From UMGS1002 sp050309735 (lineage in GTDB: Bacteria > Bacillota > Clostridia > Oscillospirales > CAG-272), in the NCBI GenBank assembly GCA_050309735.1, contig JBNRMS010000068.1:54922-118921 (forward strand): DNA of 64,000 bases, read 5' to 3'. Below, piece after piece: positions 52,274-62,364 of this stretch. Below the pieces are notes generated by a model. The model was given only the letters and a program-made list of their open reading frames with translations, searched no databases and had not been told where the DNA came from. Each line of letters starts with the position of its first letter. Position 1 is the stretch's first letter. Made by a program: the position numbers and the translations under genes.

Positions 52274-55200
52274 ATGATTACCTTCATTTTCTCGCCCTCG
52301 GGAGGCAGCAAAGCTGAATACATAGAAAATAAAATCATCTCAGACGCCTCACTCGGGCGCTCGGCATATCTGATAGTACCCGAACAGGAAACCTATATTG
52401 CCGAGCGCAGATTCACAAAGCTCCTTCCCCCCTCCGCGCAACTGCACTTTGAGGTAGTTAACTTCACTCGACTTGCGAATAAAGCCTTCAGAGCATACGG
52501 CGGGCTTTCATATAACTATATTGATTCGGGCATGAAATCGCTTCTCATGTGGCTCAACCTACGCGAGCTCTCCCCCATCCTTGAGGAGTATGGCGGCCAA
52601 TCTAGCCGACAGTCAGAAGTCGGTCAGCTAACCTCTCTCATGCTTGCGACGGCGGGCGAACTAAAGGCCGCGTCGGTCTCGCCCGAAACGCTCGAGAAGG
52701 CGGCGGAAATCCTTCCCGGGAGCAGCTCGCTGCGCTCGCGACTGCGCGACGTAGCGCTTATCACGGCGTCATACAACAATCTTGTCGCCGAACGATATGA
52801 CGACGCCTCAGACGACCTGACAAAGCTCGCCGCCCTGCTTGACGAGCATAATTTTTTCGCCGATAAGCATATTTATATTGACTCGTTCACAAGCTACACC
52901 GCGCAGGAATACGCAATAATCCGTCAGATATTCAAGCAGGCCGCCGCGGTGACAGTCACACTCGGATGTGAGCGGCCCGACACCGACCTGATACACTTCG
53001 CATCCTTGCGAAAAACCGCCGAGCGGCTGCACAAACTTGCCTCCGAGCGCGGCGGATACGAGGATATAATCCTTGATCGGCAGTACAGCTCCACCCCTCC
53101 CGATCTCGCCCTTGTAGAGAAATACCTATGGCGCATGGACATATCGGAAGTCCCCGAGGGTGAGCGTGTGCCACCCACAAACATAAGAATAATCGGCTGC
53201 CCGAATCGCTATTCGGAGTCTCGGGCTGCGGCGAGCATAGTTGTTTCCGCCCTTAAAGACGGGCTGCGCTGCCGCGACATCGCAATTATCATGCGCGACG
53301 CGTCGGCATGGTCGGGGATAATCGACGCGGTGTTCGACAAATTCGGAATACCCTATTTTATGTCCGAGCGCACCGACCTGTCGTCAAAACCGCTGATAAA
53401 GCTGCTGCTCTCCGCCATGAGAATTAAAAACCGAAACTGGCGCCAGAGCGATGTTATCTCGCATATAAAAACCGGCCTTTGCGGTTTTTCCGACCGCGAA
53501 ACCGATATTTTCGAGTCCTACACTTCAACCTGGAATATAAACGGCGCGGGATTCACAAGCGGGGCCTGGAGCATGAACCCCGATGGCTACACCACAGACC
53601 TCACCGAAAGAGGACGCGAAATCCTTCGCGTTGCCAACGATGTCAGAGAAAGATTGCTCTCCCCCCTCCTCACTCTCTTTACCTCGCTTGACGCAGCCGA
53701 GAGCGCCGGCGAGAGCTGCCGCGCCCTTTATGAGTACACAGAACGCCTGGGCGTTCCCGACAGCCTTGCCGAACTTGCCGCCCGCCAGAGCGAGGCCGGA
53801 GCTCTGCGCGAGGCCGGGGAAACCCTGCGGATATACGGTATATATATAGAAACACTTGACAAAATCGCCGCCGCCCTGCCCGACGAAAAGCTCACCTCCG
53901 AGGAGCTTGCCGGAGCGCTTAAAATCGTCTTTGACAATGCCGATATCGGTTCGCTGCCGACAAGGCAAGACGAGGTGATAATAGGCTCGGCCTCGCTCCT
54001 GCGCGTCGATTCCCCGAGGTTGGTCATAGCGATGGGGCTTAATGAGGGCGAATTCCCCGCAGACGTGAGCGACACGGGCATATTCAGCGGGGCTGACCGA
54101 ATGTTGCTCGGAAGCCTCGGAATCAACCTTTCGGGCGACCCGGCAGACAGCGCCTCCGAGGAGCTTTTCTTTGTCTACCGGGCGCTGACCTCACCTTCGG
54201 AGCAACTTGTACTCACCATGTCTGAATACTCATCGGGCGGCTCTCGCCTCCAACCCTCGCCGGCTATCTCCCGCATTTTGGATATCTTCCCCGACTTGAA
54301 GCTTGAGGAGTATGAGAAGGCTGACTTATGGGTGCGCCTTCCGACGCCCGAAGTTGCGCTCGAACATCTACCCGCTCTCGGCGACAGCCCCGAGGGAGCA
54401 GCGCTGCGCGCATCCCTTCTGAAAATAGACGGCATGGCAAAAAGGATTGAAATGATTGAAAGACCTATCAAGGAGAGCGAGTGCTCGGTCGACCCGTCAA
54501 GCGCTTCTGAGATTTTCGGGGATAGACTTAGCCTCTCGCAATCAAGACTTGAGAAATACGTTCTCTGCCCCTTCAATTATTATTGCTCCTATGTTCTCTC
54601 TCTGCGCGAGGACAGCCGCGCCGAATTCAAACAAAATCACGTCGGCGATTTTCTGCATTTTGTTATGGAGCGCTTCATGCGCGAGGCGACACGTAACGGT
54701 AAATTCAATTCGGAGCTGACATATGAGGCCGCCGAGATGCTCGCCGACCGCATAATAGCCGATTATGCCGGGCAGATACTCACCGGAGCGACCGGGCGCG
54801 AGAGCCGGCTCGGATATCTCCTCTCCCGGCTACGGCGAATAGCGCTTATACTTGTAATTAATATTCGCGATGAGTTTCGCCACAGCCTTTTCTCCCCTGC
54901 CTTCTTTGAATTGAAGCTTGACGGCAGCGACCCCGATTTCCCCGCGCCCGCTGAGTTTGTAACGCCCGACGGGGAGACAGTAAATCTTCGCGGCGTAGTC
55001 GACCGGGTCGATCTTTTCCGCCGGGGCGACGACGTTTATATCCGCGTGGTCGATTATAAAACCGGAAAACATGAGTATTCTCCCTCCGATGTTGCAGAGG
55101 GGCTGGGTCTGCAGCTTTTGCTCTATCTTTTCTCGCTCTGCAAAACCGAATCAAAGGAATTAGGGCGAGCGCTCGGCCTCGGACCAGGCGGCCGGATATA

Positions 55201-55606
55201 CCCCGCCGGCGCCCTTTATCTCTCGGCTAATCTGCCGATAATAACGGTTGACGACGATGTTGACAACGACCATATCCGAGCCGAGGCCGCAAAGGCGATA
55301 AAGCGCTCCGGCCCCCTCTTGTCTGACGACGAAATACTCGCCGCCATGAACAGCCATTTTGACCCGGCCTTCTTAGGAGGTATAAAGAAAGACTCAAAAG
55401 GTGTCACCAAAGGCAAAAACCTCACCTCTCTGTCTGATTTTAACCTGCTCTATGACACGCTCGGACAAACCATCGGTGAAATATCTGCTCGAATGCGCTC
55501 GGGTCTTGCCTCGGCCACCCCAAAATTTCACAACGGCAAATCCCCCTGCGACTGGTGCCCTTATTCCGCGGTCTGCCGCAGCGCAAAGGAGCTGGGAAAG
55601 TGGTAG
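52274..55606 (+). CDS. addB: ATP-dependent helicase/nuclease subunit B
   Basis: 1110 residues. Non-catalytic helicase-like subunit of AddAB, with an active second nuclease. N-terminus IFSPSGGSKAEYIENKI stands in the Walker A position but has GGSKA rather than GSGKT. The family core is visible (VPEQETYIAERRF, IYIDSFTSYTAQEY, SRAAASIVV). C-terminal nuclease: RGVVDRVDLF and VVDYKTGKHEY (Asp and Lys). The iron-sulfur cluster cysteines are CPFNYYC and CDWCPYSAVC. Ribosome binding site GGAG at good spacing. addA is not downstream on the same strand but converges from the right. Confidence 0.96.
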   Translation: MITFIFSPSGGSKAEYIENKIISDASLGRSAYLIVPEQETYIAERRFTKLLPPSAQLHFEVVNFTRLANKAFRAYGGLSYNYIDSGMKSLLMWLNLRELSPILEEYGGQSSRQSEVGQLTSLMLATAGELKAASVSPETLEKAAEILPGSSSLRSRLRDVALITASYNNLVAERYDDASDDLTKLAALLDEHNFFADKHIYIDSFTSYTAQEYAIIRQIFKQAAAVTVTLGCERPDTDLIHFASLRKTAERLHKLASERGGYEDIILDRQYSSTPPDLALVEKYLWRMDISEVPEGERVPPTNIRIIGCPNRYSESRAAASIVVSALKDGLRCRDIAIIMRDASAWSGIIDAVFDKFGIPYFMSERTDLSSKPLIKLLLSAMRIKNRNWRQSDVISHIKTGLCGFSDRETDIFESYTSTWNINGAGFTSGAWSMNPDGYTTDLTERGREILRVANDVRERLLSPLLTLFTSLDAAESAGESCRALYEYTERLGVPDSLAELAARQSEAGALREAGETLRIYGIYIETLDKIAAALPDEKLTSEELAGALKIVFDNADIGSLPTRQDEVIIGSASLLRVDSPRLVIAMGLNEGEFPADVSDTGIFSGADRMLLGSLGINLSGDPADSASEELFFVYRALTSPSEQLVLTMSEYSSGGSRLQPSPAISRILDIFPDLKLEEYEKADLWVRLPTPEVALEHLPALGDSPEGAALRASLLKIDGMAKRIEMIERPIKESECSVDPSSASEIFGDRLSLSQSRLEKYVLCPFNYYCSYVLSLREDSRAEFKQNHVGDFLHFVMERFMREATRNGKFNSELTYEAAEMLADRIIADYAGQILTGATGRESRLGYLLSRLRRIALILVINIRDEFRHSLFSPAFFELKLDGSDPDFPAPAEFVTPDGETVNLRGVVDRVDLFRRGDDVYIRVVDYKTGKHEYSPSDVAEGLGLQLLLYLFSLCKTESKELGRALGLGPGGRIYPAGALYLSANLPIITVDDDVDNDHIRAEAAKAIKRSGPLLSDDEILAAMNSHFDPAFLGGIKKDSKGVTKGKNLTSLSDFNLLYDTLGQTIGEISARMRSGLASATPKFHNGKSPCDWCPYSAVCRSAKELGKW

Positions 55607-55631
55607 GCCATATAGGACAAGCAATATAAAT

Positions 55632-55676
55632 AAAGCGCCGGTAGGAACTCTCTTTGATTGTTCCTACCGGCGCTTT
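55632..55676. terminator. Bidirectional terminator between addB and addA
   Basis: 17-base perfect stem AAAGCGCCGGTAGGAAC with its complement, 11-base loop. TTTATTC follows on the plus strand and the minus strand also ends in TTTAT. It serves both convergent genes. Confidence 0.9.
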
Positions 55677-55693
55677 TATTCAATTTTGTATGT

Positions 55694-58600
55694 TTATATA
55701 GCCTCTACCTCGACCTCGACAACCCCTCCGAGCGGCAGCGAATATATCAGAACACAGTCGGGGCGGCGGCCACATATTCGCGCGAGGGCGGCCGCGTAAT
55801 ATGAGAGCTGCGTGCGATGGCGCTCGCCGAGCTTGCGCGCGGCAAGACTTGGATTGGCAAGCTCCTCTTTGGTTAAATAATCGGTCTTATAATCGGCAAG
55901 TATTAAATTTCCGTTGGCGTCCTCAAAAAAGAGGTCAATAACGCCTTGAACAAGGAGTTCTTCGCGGGAGAGTGCCGATGAGAAGTCGGGGTCCTCCGAG
56001 AAATGCGAGGCGGGCAGCAGAATATTGAAGCGCTGCTCCCTTCGCGACCATCTCGCTCCGGCAAGAGAGGCGAAAAGGTCGGACTCAAAAAATCTCTTAA
56101 TCTGCCTAATATTTACAAGCTCAACAAGCCGCCGCGACATAAAGCGCTTCTCGGCAAGATATGCAAGCTCGCTCTCAATTCCCCTCTCAAGGCAGCGCGA
56201 GAAATCGCAAAATTGCAGGAACAGATGTGTTGCCGTCCCGCGTTCGGCTCCCTTGGCTTCTTTTGGTTTTCGGGCTAAAAACTCGGGGGTTATTGTGAAT
56301 TTTTTTATTCTCATCCCGCCGGGCGTCGGCACTCGGTCAGCGGCTGTTACCCCGGAAGCGCCAAATTCCTCACCGCCTATGACTATACCGCCGCCCTCTA
56401 TAAGCTCTGCTCCGGCGTCATCTTCGCGATCGAGGGCTCCGGGATAGAGCTTTGACACCGATAGCTTTGCCGGAATCCGCGTCAGATGAGCGTGCGGATA
56501 GGTGTAAGCAAAGTTCGCATCGAACAGTTTCTCAAGCTCGGCGCTATCATACTTCGGTGCCGGCTCGGCCGCCGGCGACTGGTCTGTACTCACCCGATAA
56601 GCAAGCGGAATATCCTTTTCGGTCAATATCTTAAAGCGGTAGGGCGCCCCCTCGGGCTTCCCCTCTGCCAGTGAGAGAAGCAACCAGTCAAGATAGGAGG
56701 AGGCCGAGAGCACGCCGAAATCCCCGCCGTATAAACGCCTGAATTCGGCTTCGGCAAGCTTCGATTCAAGCTTTGTCCGGCAATATGCGGTAAGATAGAG
56801 GCGCTCACGGGCGCGGGTCATGGCGACGTAAAGAAGCCGCATTTCCTCCTCGGTTTCGCGGCGAACCTCGCCCGCCAGCGCGGCTCGTCGTATTTGTGTG
56901 TTGATTTTCGCAAGCCCGGTCGCGTCTTTGATGCGAGCCGCGGGGCCGACCTCGCGGTCGGGAATAAAATCACTCTTTGCGCTCCTTGCGGTATTAAAGC
57001 TCATCCCGCAGCCCGCAACAAAACAAATCGGAAATTCAAGCCCCTTTGAGTGGTGTATCGTGATAACGGTGACCGCACCTTCTCCCGGCTCGGCACCTCC
57101 GACTCCGAGCGCCGCATCGACCTCGATTGCATTATTTACATATTTTATAAAGTTATAAAGCCCCTTGAACGACCCGGCCTCGAATTGCCGGGCGTATTCA
57201 TAAAGCTCGAGAATCCGGCCGCCCCCGCCTGACAGCGAAAAGACTGGAATATCGCGCATCAAACGGCGCATCAGGCGGTCCGCCGGAAGCGAGCGCGACA
57301 GCACTCGATATGCCTTAACACGCGCGATAAAATCGCGGCATTTCTGAGCGCAATCTGTCTCCTCGTCCCCGGCCGTCGCAAAATTGCCCGCGGCCTCAAA
57401 AAGAGAGACAGACTTCCCCGCCCTTTTGCGTATTCGCGTCAACTCATCCATTGTAAATCCAAAAACAGGCGAGCGCATAACGGCTGCCGCCGGAATATCT
57501 TTTTCGGGATTATCAATAAAGGTCAAAAGACTTATCATCAGCGAAACTTCGGGGTCGGAAGAATATTTCTCGGAGCTGTCGCTGACGCAATGAATACCGA
57601 GCGTGCCGAGCGCATCCGAGACCTTGCCGCAAACGCTTCTTGTTCGGCAGAGAACGGCTATATCGCTCGGTTTTATCGGCTTGCCGTCTTCTCTTTTCCC
57701 CTCGGCAAGAAGGCGTGAGATCTCGGCGGCGATGTATCGCATCTCGGGTTGGTCGGCCGTCTGCTGCTCTTGCATTACCTCTCCCTTATCACCTTCCTCT
57801 GGCGGCTCGCCCTTATGTATGAGCGTCACCTCAACGGGCGGCGAGAGATATCCTTCGGGCAGCTCTTTTGAGAAAATCAGATCGTCCTCGGGCAGATAAC
57901 CCACCGAGGTGCCGCAAGCGGGGAAAATCCGCGAGCAAACAAGATTCACAAAATCGACTATATTCTTGCCGCACCGAAAGTTCTCGGACATAAAGACCGA
58001 AACGCCGGGCCGCTCGATTTTTCCGCGACACTCCTCGCCTTGATTATCTCGGGCATATGCCTGCTTATCCCCCCCCTCACCCGCACTCCAGGGCGGGAAG
58101 GCGGCGCGGTAGCCGGCGAAGAGAGAGGGTTCGGCACCGCGAAATCCGTAAATACTTTGCTTTATATCCCCAACCATAAAGCGCCGAGAGGATACCGACA
58201 GCGCGCGAAAAATCATGTCTTGCACCCCGTCGACGTCCTGATATTCGTCGATTAATATTTCGTCAAATCGCGCGGCGTAATTTTGCGCTATGTCTGTCGG
58301 GTTGCCATCATTGTCAATCAGAAGCTCGAGTGTGTATCTGCGTATGTCCTCGAAGTCACAAATCCCGCGAGAGAGCTTTTCTTCACGCATCTCTTTTTCA
58401 TATTGTGATAACACAATGTATAGTTGAAGGCATATGTCGGATGTTTTTTTGAAGGTTTCGGGTATTGATTCAGCAGGTCTTCTGAAATCCTCGGCAGCAA
58501 TTTTCCTCAATCTATCCCGTATTTTGTCTCGCCATAATTTATAAGTTTCGCTTTTTTGGGTCTTGTCGATACCCTTGAGCGGGCGGAGACCTTTGGGCTT

Positions 58601-59521
58601 ATATGAGAGCGCCACCTCTCGCGCGCCTTCGTAATCGCTCTTTTCAAGAGCTGCAAGAAGTGAAGTTATGTGGTCGCGGTCGGCCGAGAAACCGTCCGAA
58701 TAAGCGGCGCTCTGCTTCTCGTTTTCGCTGAATTGTATGAGAGCCGCTTCAAGGATTTTGAGATAAAAGACAAGTTCCTCAGAAAGACTCGAGGAGATAA
58801 GGTGACCTGCGCGGGTCTCAAAAAAGGGCTTGTCGGCTTCCTCTGACAGCTTCTCTGCTCCGAACTTTAGATATTCAATCCCCTCGGGATATTTCCGAAC
58901 ATTTTCATATAAATTGATGAAGAAGTCGGCAAGCTGCCGGTCGTCTTTATTCCCGGTAAAATGATCGGCAAGGGCGGCAAAATATTTCATAGGGTCGTCT
59001 GCCCGGGTCGCCTCGCTCGGGCTTACGCTCTCCTCTCCTGTTTGAGCACGCGCGACGGCAGGGTCGCCCGAAGCCGCAAACCCGCGGTCGATAATGTCCT
59101 CCATCAGAGACTTTGAAAGCAACTTCAGCTCGGCCTCGTCGGCAATCCTAAGCCCGGCGGGCAGCGAGAGCCGCTGAAAATTCGACCTGACAATCTCGTT
59201 ATAAAACGAATCGATAGTAGATATTTTAGCAGATCCGAGCAGCATCAACTGGCGGATAAGTCTCTTATTCCCCGGATCTGCCGTGAGCGCCCCCGAGAGC
59301 GCCTTTGATATGCGGCGGCGAAGCTCTGCGGCCGAGGCACGGGTGAAGGTGACAGCTAATATCCGCGTGATATCGCACGGGTCATCTTCTCGTGTGAGCG
59401 AGCGGATAACCCGCTCTGTGAGCGCAGCTGTTTTCCCCGAGCCGGCGGCAGCCGAAACAAGCATATCGCAGCCCGTTATATTTATTGCGGCTTGTTGTGC
59501 CGCCGTCCACCTGTGAGCCAT
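55694..59521 (-). CDS. addA: ATP-dependent helicase/nuclease subunit A
   Basis: 1275 residues. UvrD-like helicase with Walker A AAAGSGKTA (about 25-33), ILAVTFTRASAAELRRRI (motif Ia), the motif II DEYQDVD (about 420), VGDIKQSIYGFRGAEP (motif III), VITIHHSKGLEFP (motif V), and MTRARERLYL (motif VI). C-terminal nuclease domain with GVIDLFFED and LADYKTDYLT (PD-(D/E)XK residues). Together with AddB it resects double-strand breaks at Chi-like sites. Full length. Convergent with addB instead of following it. Confidence 0.97.
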   Translation of the reverse strand: MAHRWTAAQQAAINITGCDMLVSAAAGSGKTAALTERVIRSLTREDDPCDITRILAVTFTRASAAELRRRISKALSGALTADPGNKRLIRQLMLLGSAKISTIDSFYNEIVRSNFQRLSLPAGLRIADEAELKLLSKSLMEDIIDRGFAASGDPAVARAQTGEESVSPSEATRADDPMKYFAALADHFTGNKDDRQLADFFINLYENVRKYPEGIEYLKFGAEKLSEEADKPFFETRAGHLISSSLSEELVFYLKILEAALIQFSENEKQSAAYSDGFSADRDHITSLLAALEKSDYEGAREVALSYKPKGLRPLKGIDKTQKSETYKLWRDKIRDRLRKIAAEDFRRPAESIPETFKKTSDICLQLYIVLSQYEKEMREEKLSRGICDFEDIRRYTLELLIDNDGNPTDIAQNYAARFDEILIDEYQDVDGVQDMIFRALSVSSRRFMVGDIKQSIYGFRGAEPSLFAGYRAAFPPWSAGEGGDKQAYARDNQGEECRGKIERPGVSVFMSENFRCGKNIVDFVNLVCSRIFPACGTSVGYLPEDDLIFSKELPEGYLSPPVEVTLIHKGEPPEEGDKGEVMQEQQTADQPEMRYIAAEISRLLAEGKREDGKPIKPSDIAVLCRTRSVCGKVSDALGTLGIHCVSDSSEKYSSDPEVSLMISLLTFIDNPEKDIPAAAVMRSPVFGFTMDELTRIRKRAGKSVSLFEAAGNFATAGDEETDCAQKCRDFIARVKAYRVLSRSLPADRLMRRLMRDIPVFSLSGGGGRILELYEYARQFEAGSFKGLYNFIKYVNNAIEVDAALGVGGAEPGEGAVTVITIHHSKGLEFPICFVAGCGMSFNTARSAKSDFIPDREVGPAARIKDATGLAKINTQIRRAALAGEVRRETEEEMRLLYVAMTRARERLYLTAYCRTKLESKLAEAEFRRLYGGDFGVLSASSYLDWLLLSLAEGKPEGAPYRFKILTEKDIPLAYRVSTDQSPAAEPAPKYDSAELEKLFDANFAYTYPHAHLTRIPAKLSVSKLYPGALDREDDAGAELIEGGGIVIGGEEFGASGVTAADRVPTPGGMRIKKFTITPEFLARKPKEAKGAERGTATHLFLQFCDFSRCLERGIESELAYLAEKRFMSRRLVELVNIRQIKRFFESDLFASLAGARWSRREQRFNILLPASHFSEDPDFSSALSREELLVQGVIDLFFEDANGNLILADYKTDYLTKEELANPSLAARKLGERHRTQLSYYAAALARICGRRPDCVLIYSLPLGGVVEVEVEAI

Positions 59522-59569
59522 CGCTTCTCCTCTCCCTGGTTCGGTTTAATGCAAACTAAAAATAAAAAA

Positions 59570-59601
59570 GCACGCACTTGGGGAGCTTTAAAAAGCTCCC
59601 C
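59570..59601 (-). terminator. Hairpin after recR
   Basis: 10-base stem (GGGGAGCTTT and complement) 12 bases past the recR stop; a TTTTTTATTT run follows about ten bases further on the minus strand. Confidence 0.6.
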
Positions 59602-59612
59602 CAGCCACCCCT

Positions 59613-60212
59613 TTAATAATCCTTCCGGCCGTCGATAGCCCGCGAGAGGGTAACCTCGTCGGCGTATTCGAGATCTCCGCCGACCGGGATACCATATGCA
59701 AGTCGGGATACCTTTATTCCGAGCGGCTTTAGCAGCTTTGCTATGTACATAGCGGTCGCCTCGCCCTCAACATTCGGGTCGGTGGCGATTATCACCTCGG
59801 CGACGACTCCATCGCGCAGGCGTTCGAGCAGCTCCGCTATTCTTATTTTGTCGGGCGTAACGCCGTTGATCGGAGAGATTGCGCCGTGCAGCACGTGATA
59901 AGTGCCGCGGTATTCGCGCACCTTTTCAATGGCCATAAGCACCCGCACATCCTCGACCACGCAGATCATCGAGCGGTCGCGCGTTGTATCAAGGCAAACC
60001 GGGCAAAGCTCTCTGTCGGTCAGATTCTGGCAGACCGGGCAAAGATGAATTTTTCGTTTCGCATCAAGAATAGCGCCGGCGAAAAGTTCGGCCTCCTCCT
60101 CTGTGAATTCGAGCACCGAGAAGGCCATCCGAAGAGCGCTTTTGCGCCCAACCCCCTCAAGCCGGCCAAACTGCTCGACGAGCACCTGCAGTGATTCGAT
60201 ATAGTCGGCCAT
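59613..60212 (-). CDS. recR: Recombination protein RecR
   Basis: 199 residues. Helix-hairpin-helix (LEGVGRKSALRMAF), zinc finger CPVC ... CPVC (CPVCQNLTDRELCPVC), Toprim domain (ICVVEDVRVLMAIE and EVIIATDPNVEGEATAMYI) and a Walker-B-like tail. It loads RecA with RecO/RecF. It begins one base after the ybaB stop; dnaX-ybaB-recR is the standard order. Confidence 0.97.
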   Translation of the reverse strand: MADYIESLQVLVEQFGRLEGVGRKSALRMAFSVLEFTEEEAELFAGAILDAKRKIHLCPVCQNLTDRELCPVCLDTTRDRSMICVVEDVRVLMAIEKVREYRGTYHVLHGAISPINGVTPDKIRIAELLERLRDGVVAEVIIATDPNVEGEATAMYIAKLLKPLGIKVSRLAYGIPVGGDLEYADEVTLSRAIDGRKDY

Positions 60213-60213
60213 A

Positions 60214-60567
60214 TCAGAAAAGCCCCGGCAAGCCCGGCATCTGACTTGTTATTTTTTCCATCTCTTCTTTGTGCGTGTCGTCAACCCTTCTCACCGCCTC
60301 GTTGACAGCGGCCGTCAAAATATCGGTAAGGGTTTCGATATCGTCGGGGTCGACTATCTCAGGTTCGATATCTATAGACATAACCTGCCGCTTGCCATTT
60401 ATTTTAATCGTAACCATGCCGCCGCCGGCGCTCACGGTGTACTCTCTTTCCTCAAGTTCGGCCTCGAGCGCCGCCATATCCTCCTGCATCTTTTGCGCCT
60501 GACGAATCATCGCGTTCATATTTGTTTGGGGTCCTGCTCCCGCTCCGCCTGGTAATCTGACTTTCAT
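60214..60567 (-). CDS. YbaB/EbfC family nucleoid-associated protein
   Basis: 117 residues. Small DNA-binding dimer: NMNAMIRQAQKMQEDMAALEAELEE, GGGMVTIKINGKRQV, DPEDIETLTDIL-like tail and the C-terminal MPGLPGLF. ATG overlaps the dnaX stop (ATGA) and AAAGGAG precedes it. It acts with the dnaX and recR products in the same operon. Confidence 0.95.
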   Translation of the reverse strand: MKVRLPGGAGAGPQTNMNAMIRQAQKMQEDMAALEAELEEREYTVSAGGGMVTIKINGKRQVMSIDIEPEIVDPDDIETLTDILTAAVNEAVRRVDDTHKEEMEKITSQMPGLPGLF

Positions 60568-62342
60568 TTGGATATCTCCTTTTTCTCGGTATTTATTTCT
60601 TCAATATCATCGAATATTTCCCCGCCGTCCTCGCCGCGTCCGCCACTCGACACGACCTCGTAAATAAGGTCTGCCTCACGAATCTGCCGTCCGATTTCGG
60701 CCGAGAGCGCCGCACGAATCAAATCCTTTGCGCCCTCCCGCTCTATCATAAAAAGTGAAAATTGGTTTTCAAATCGGAGCAATATCTTCCCCTCGGGGTC
60801 GACATAGGCTCGACTGCCCGCAAGCAATGCTGCGAGCGATTGTTTTGTTTTCGACAATCGCCCGATGACATCAACCCAAGCCCTCAATGTTTTGAGCACC
60901 CGGCGAGGTGCTTGGCTATCGGCGGTTTTTTCGTGATCTATTTTGATTTCATCGGCCAACTTCGGTGTCCGGATCCGGGGGCTGCTTTTTTCTTCCTTTT
61001 TCTCGTGTTTCTCGGATTTCTCGGATTTCTCGGATTTCTCTTGTTTGCCCGCACAGGCGTCGGCCGCCTCCCTTGAACCGCCCGCCGCACCTCCCGATAA
61101 GCCCTCAGCCGCACGGGGAGTTTTTGGGGCTTCATTTGAAGCGCTATTGCTATTTATATTACTCGGCCGTTCGGCAAATGCCCCAACCGCGGCGGCCTCC
61201 TCAAGTCTTGAGATGCGCGCAAGAAGCGAATCGTTTGAAGTGTCAAGTCGCCCGTCGCTCATTTTAATAAGTGTCAGCTCGGCCACTGAGCGCTTCACTG
61301 CGCCGGCGCGCTGGATGGTTATATAAGCATCGCCAAGCATTCTGCAATGAGCAATAAGGCGCTCTCTGTCAAAGAGCCGGGACAACTCGGAAAGGAGTGC
61401 GCTCTCGGTATCAGTCAGGTCAAGATATTTTGCCGCGTCGGTTGTGGTTTTCATCACAAGCATATCTCGATATAGCGACATAAGCTCCTGCCAGAAAACA
61501 AGTATATCCCAAGACGAGCCCGCCACCTTTGCAACCGCCGCAAAAATAGCGTCGTAATCCCCCTCGGCGACCGCTCTTGCCGTTCCGGCGACTATATCCC
61601 ACCCGGCCGAACCAACCGCATCGTTTACTACATCTGCTGTAACCCTGCGGCCTCCTCCCGCCGAAAGCTCGAGCAAGCTGATAGCATCGCGCATTCCGCC
61701 CTGTGAGAGCCGCGCGATTATATGCGCCGCCTCAGGGTCAAGCTCAATCGACTCACCCGCCGCCACTTCGTTAAGCCTTTCGATTATGGCTCGGGTTGAA
61801 ATCCTCCTAAAATCAAAGCGCTGGCAGCGCGAAATTATGGTTGCCGGCAGCTTGTGCTGTTCGGTTGTGGCAAGTATAAAAACCACGTGCTCCGGAGGCT
61901 CTTCAAGCGTTTTCAGAAGAGCGTTGAAGGCGCTCGTCGAGAGCATATGAACCTCGTCGATTATGTAAACGCGGTATTTGAGCGATGAGGGTGAGTATAT
62001 CACCTCATCACGAATTTCACGAATATTGTCGACGCTGTTATTGGAGGCAGCGTCCATTTCGAGCACGTCGGTGCTGCCCCCCGCCTCAATCGAGCGGCAG
62101 GCAGCACAAAGGCCGCAGGGGTTTCCCCCCTGCGGATTTTCACAGTTAACAGCCCGCGCGAGTATTTTCGCACAGGTGGTTTTCCCGGTTCCTCGAGAAC
62201 CGCAGAAAAGATACGCGTGACTGAAACGCTTGTTTTCAATCTCGTATTTCAAGACCGATGTTATATGGTCCTGACCGCACACCTCATCAAAGGTCTCGGG
62301 GCGCCATTTCCGGTATAGCGCGATATGTGCTTTTTTTTCCAT
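60564..62342 (-). CDS. dnaX: DNA polymerase III subunit gamma/tau
   Basis: 592 residues. Clamp-loader ATPase: RPETFDEVCGQDHI, Walker A GSRGTGKTTCAK (about 48-59), zinc finger CENPQGGNPCGLCAAC, Walker B IIDEVHMLS, SRC sensor 1/arginine region SRCQRFDFR, sensor 2 QGGMRDAISLLE. A low-complexity Lys/Glu/Ser linker (about 440-465) leads to the tau C-terminal domain. A six-A run lies in the linker (60986-60991) and could allow a shorter gamma form. The start has no good ribosome binding site. It follows the SRP RNA gene, as in Bacillus. Confidence 0.96.
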   Translation of the reverse strand: MEKKAHIALYRKWRPETFDEVCGQDHITSVLKYEIENKRFSHAYLFCGSRGTGKTTCAKILARAVNCENPQGGNPCGLCAACRSIEAGGSTDVLEMDAASNNSVDNIREIRDEVIYSPSSLKYRVYIIDEVHMLSTSAFNALLKTLEEPPEHVVFILATTEQHKLPATIISRCQRFDFRRISTRAIIERLNEVAAGESIELDPEAAHIIARLSQGGMRDAISLLELSAGGGRRVTADVVNDAVGSAGWDIVAGTARAVAEGDYDAIFAAVAKVAGSSWDILVFWQELMSLYRDMLVMKTTTDAAKYLDLTDTESALLSELSRLFDRERLIAHCRMLGDAYITIQRAGAVKRSVAELTLIKMSDGRLDTSNDSLLARISRLEEAAAVGAFAERPSNINSNSASNEAPKTPRAAEGLSGGAAGGSREAADACAGKQEKSEKSEKSEKHEKKEEKSSPRIRTPKLADEIKIDHEKTADSQAPRRVLKTLRAWVDVIGRLSKTKQSLAALLAGSRAYVDPEGKILLRFENQFSLFMIEREGAKDLIRAALSAEIGRQIREADLIYEVVSSGGRGEDGGEIFDDIEEINTEKKEISK

Positions 62343-62364
62343 ACTGTTTTTTCATTCCGACCGC

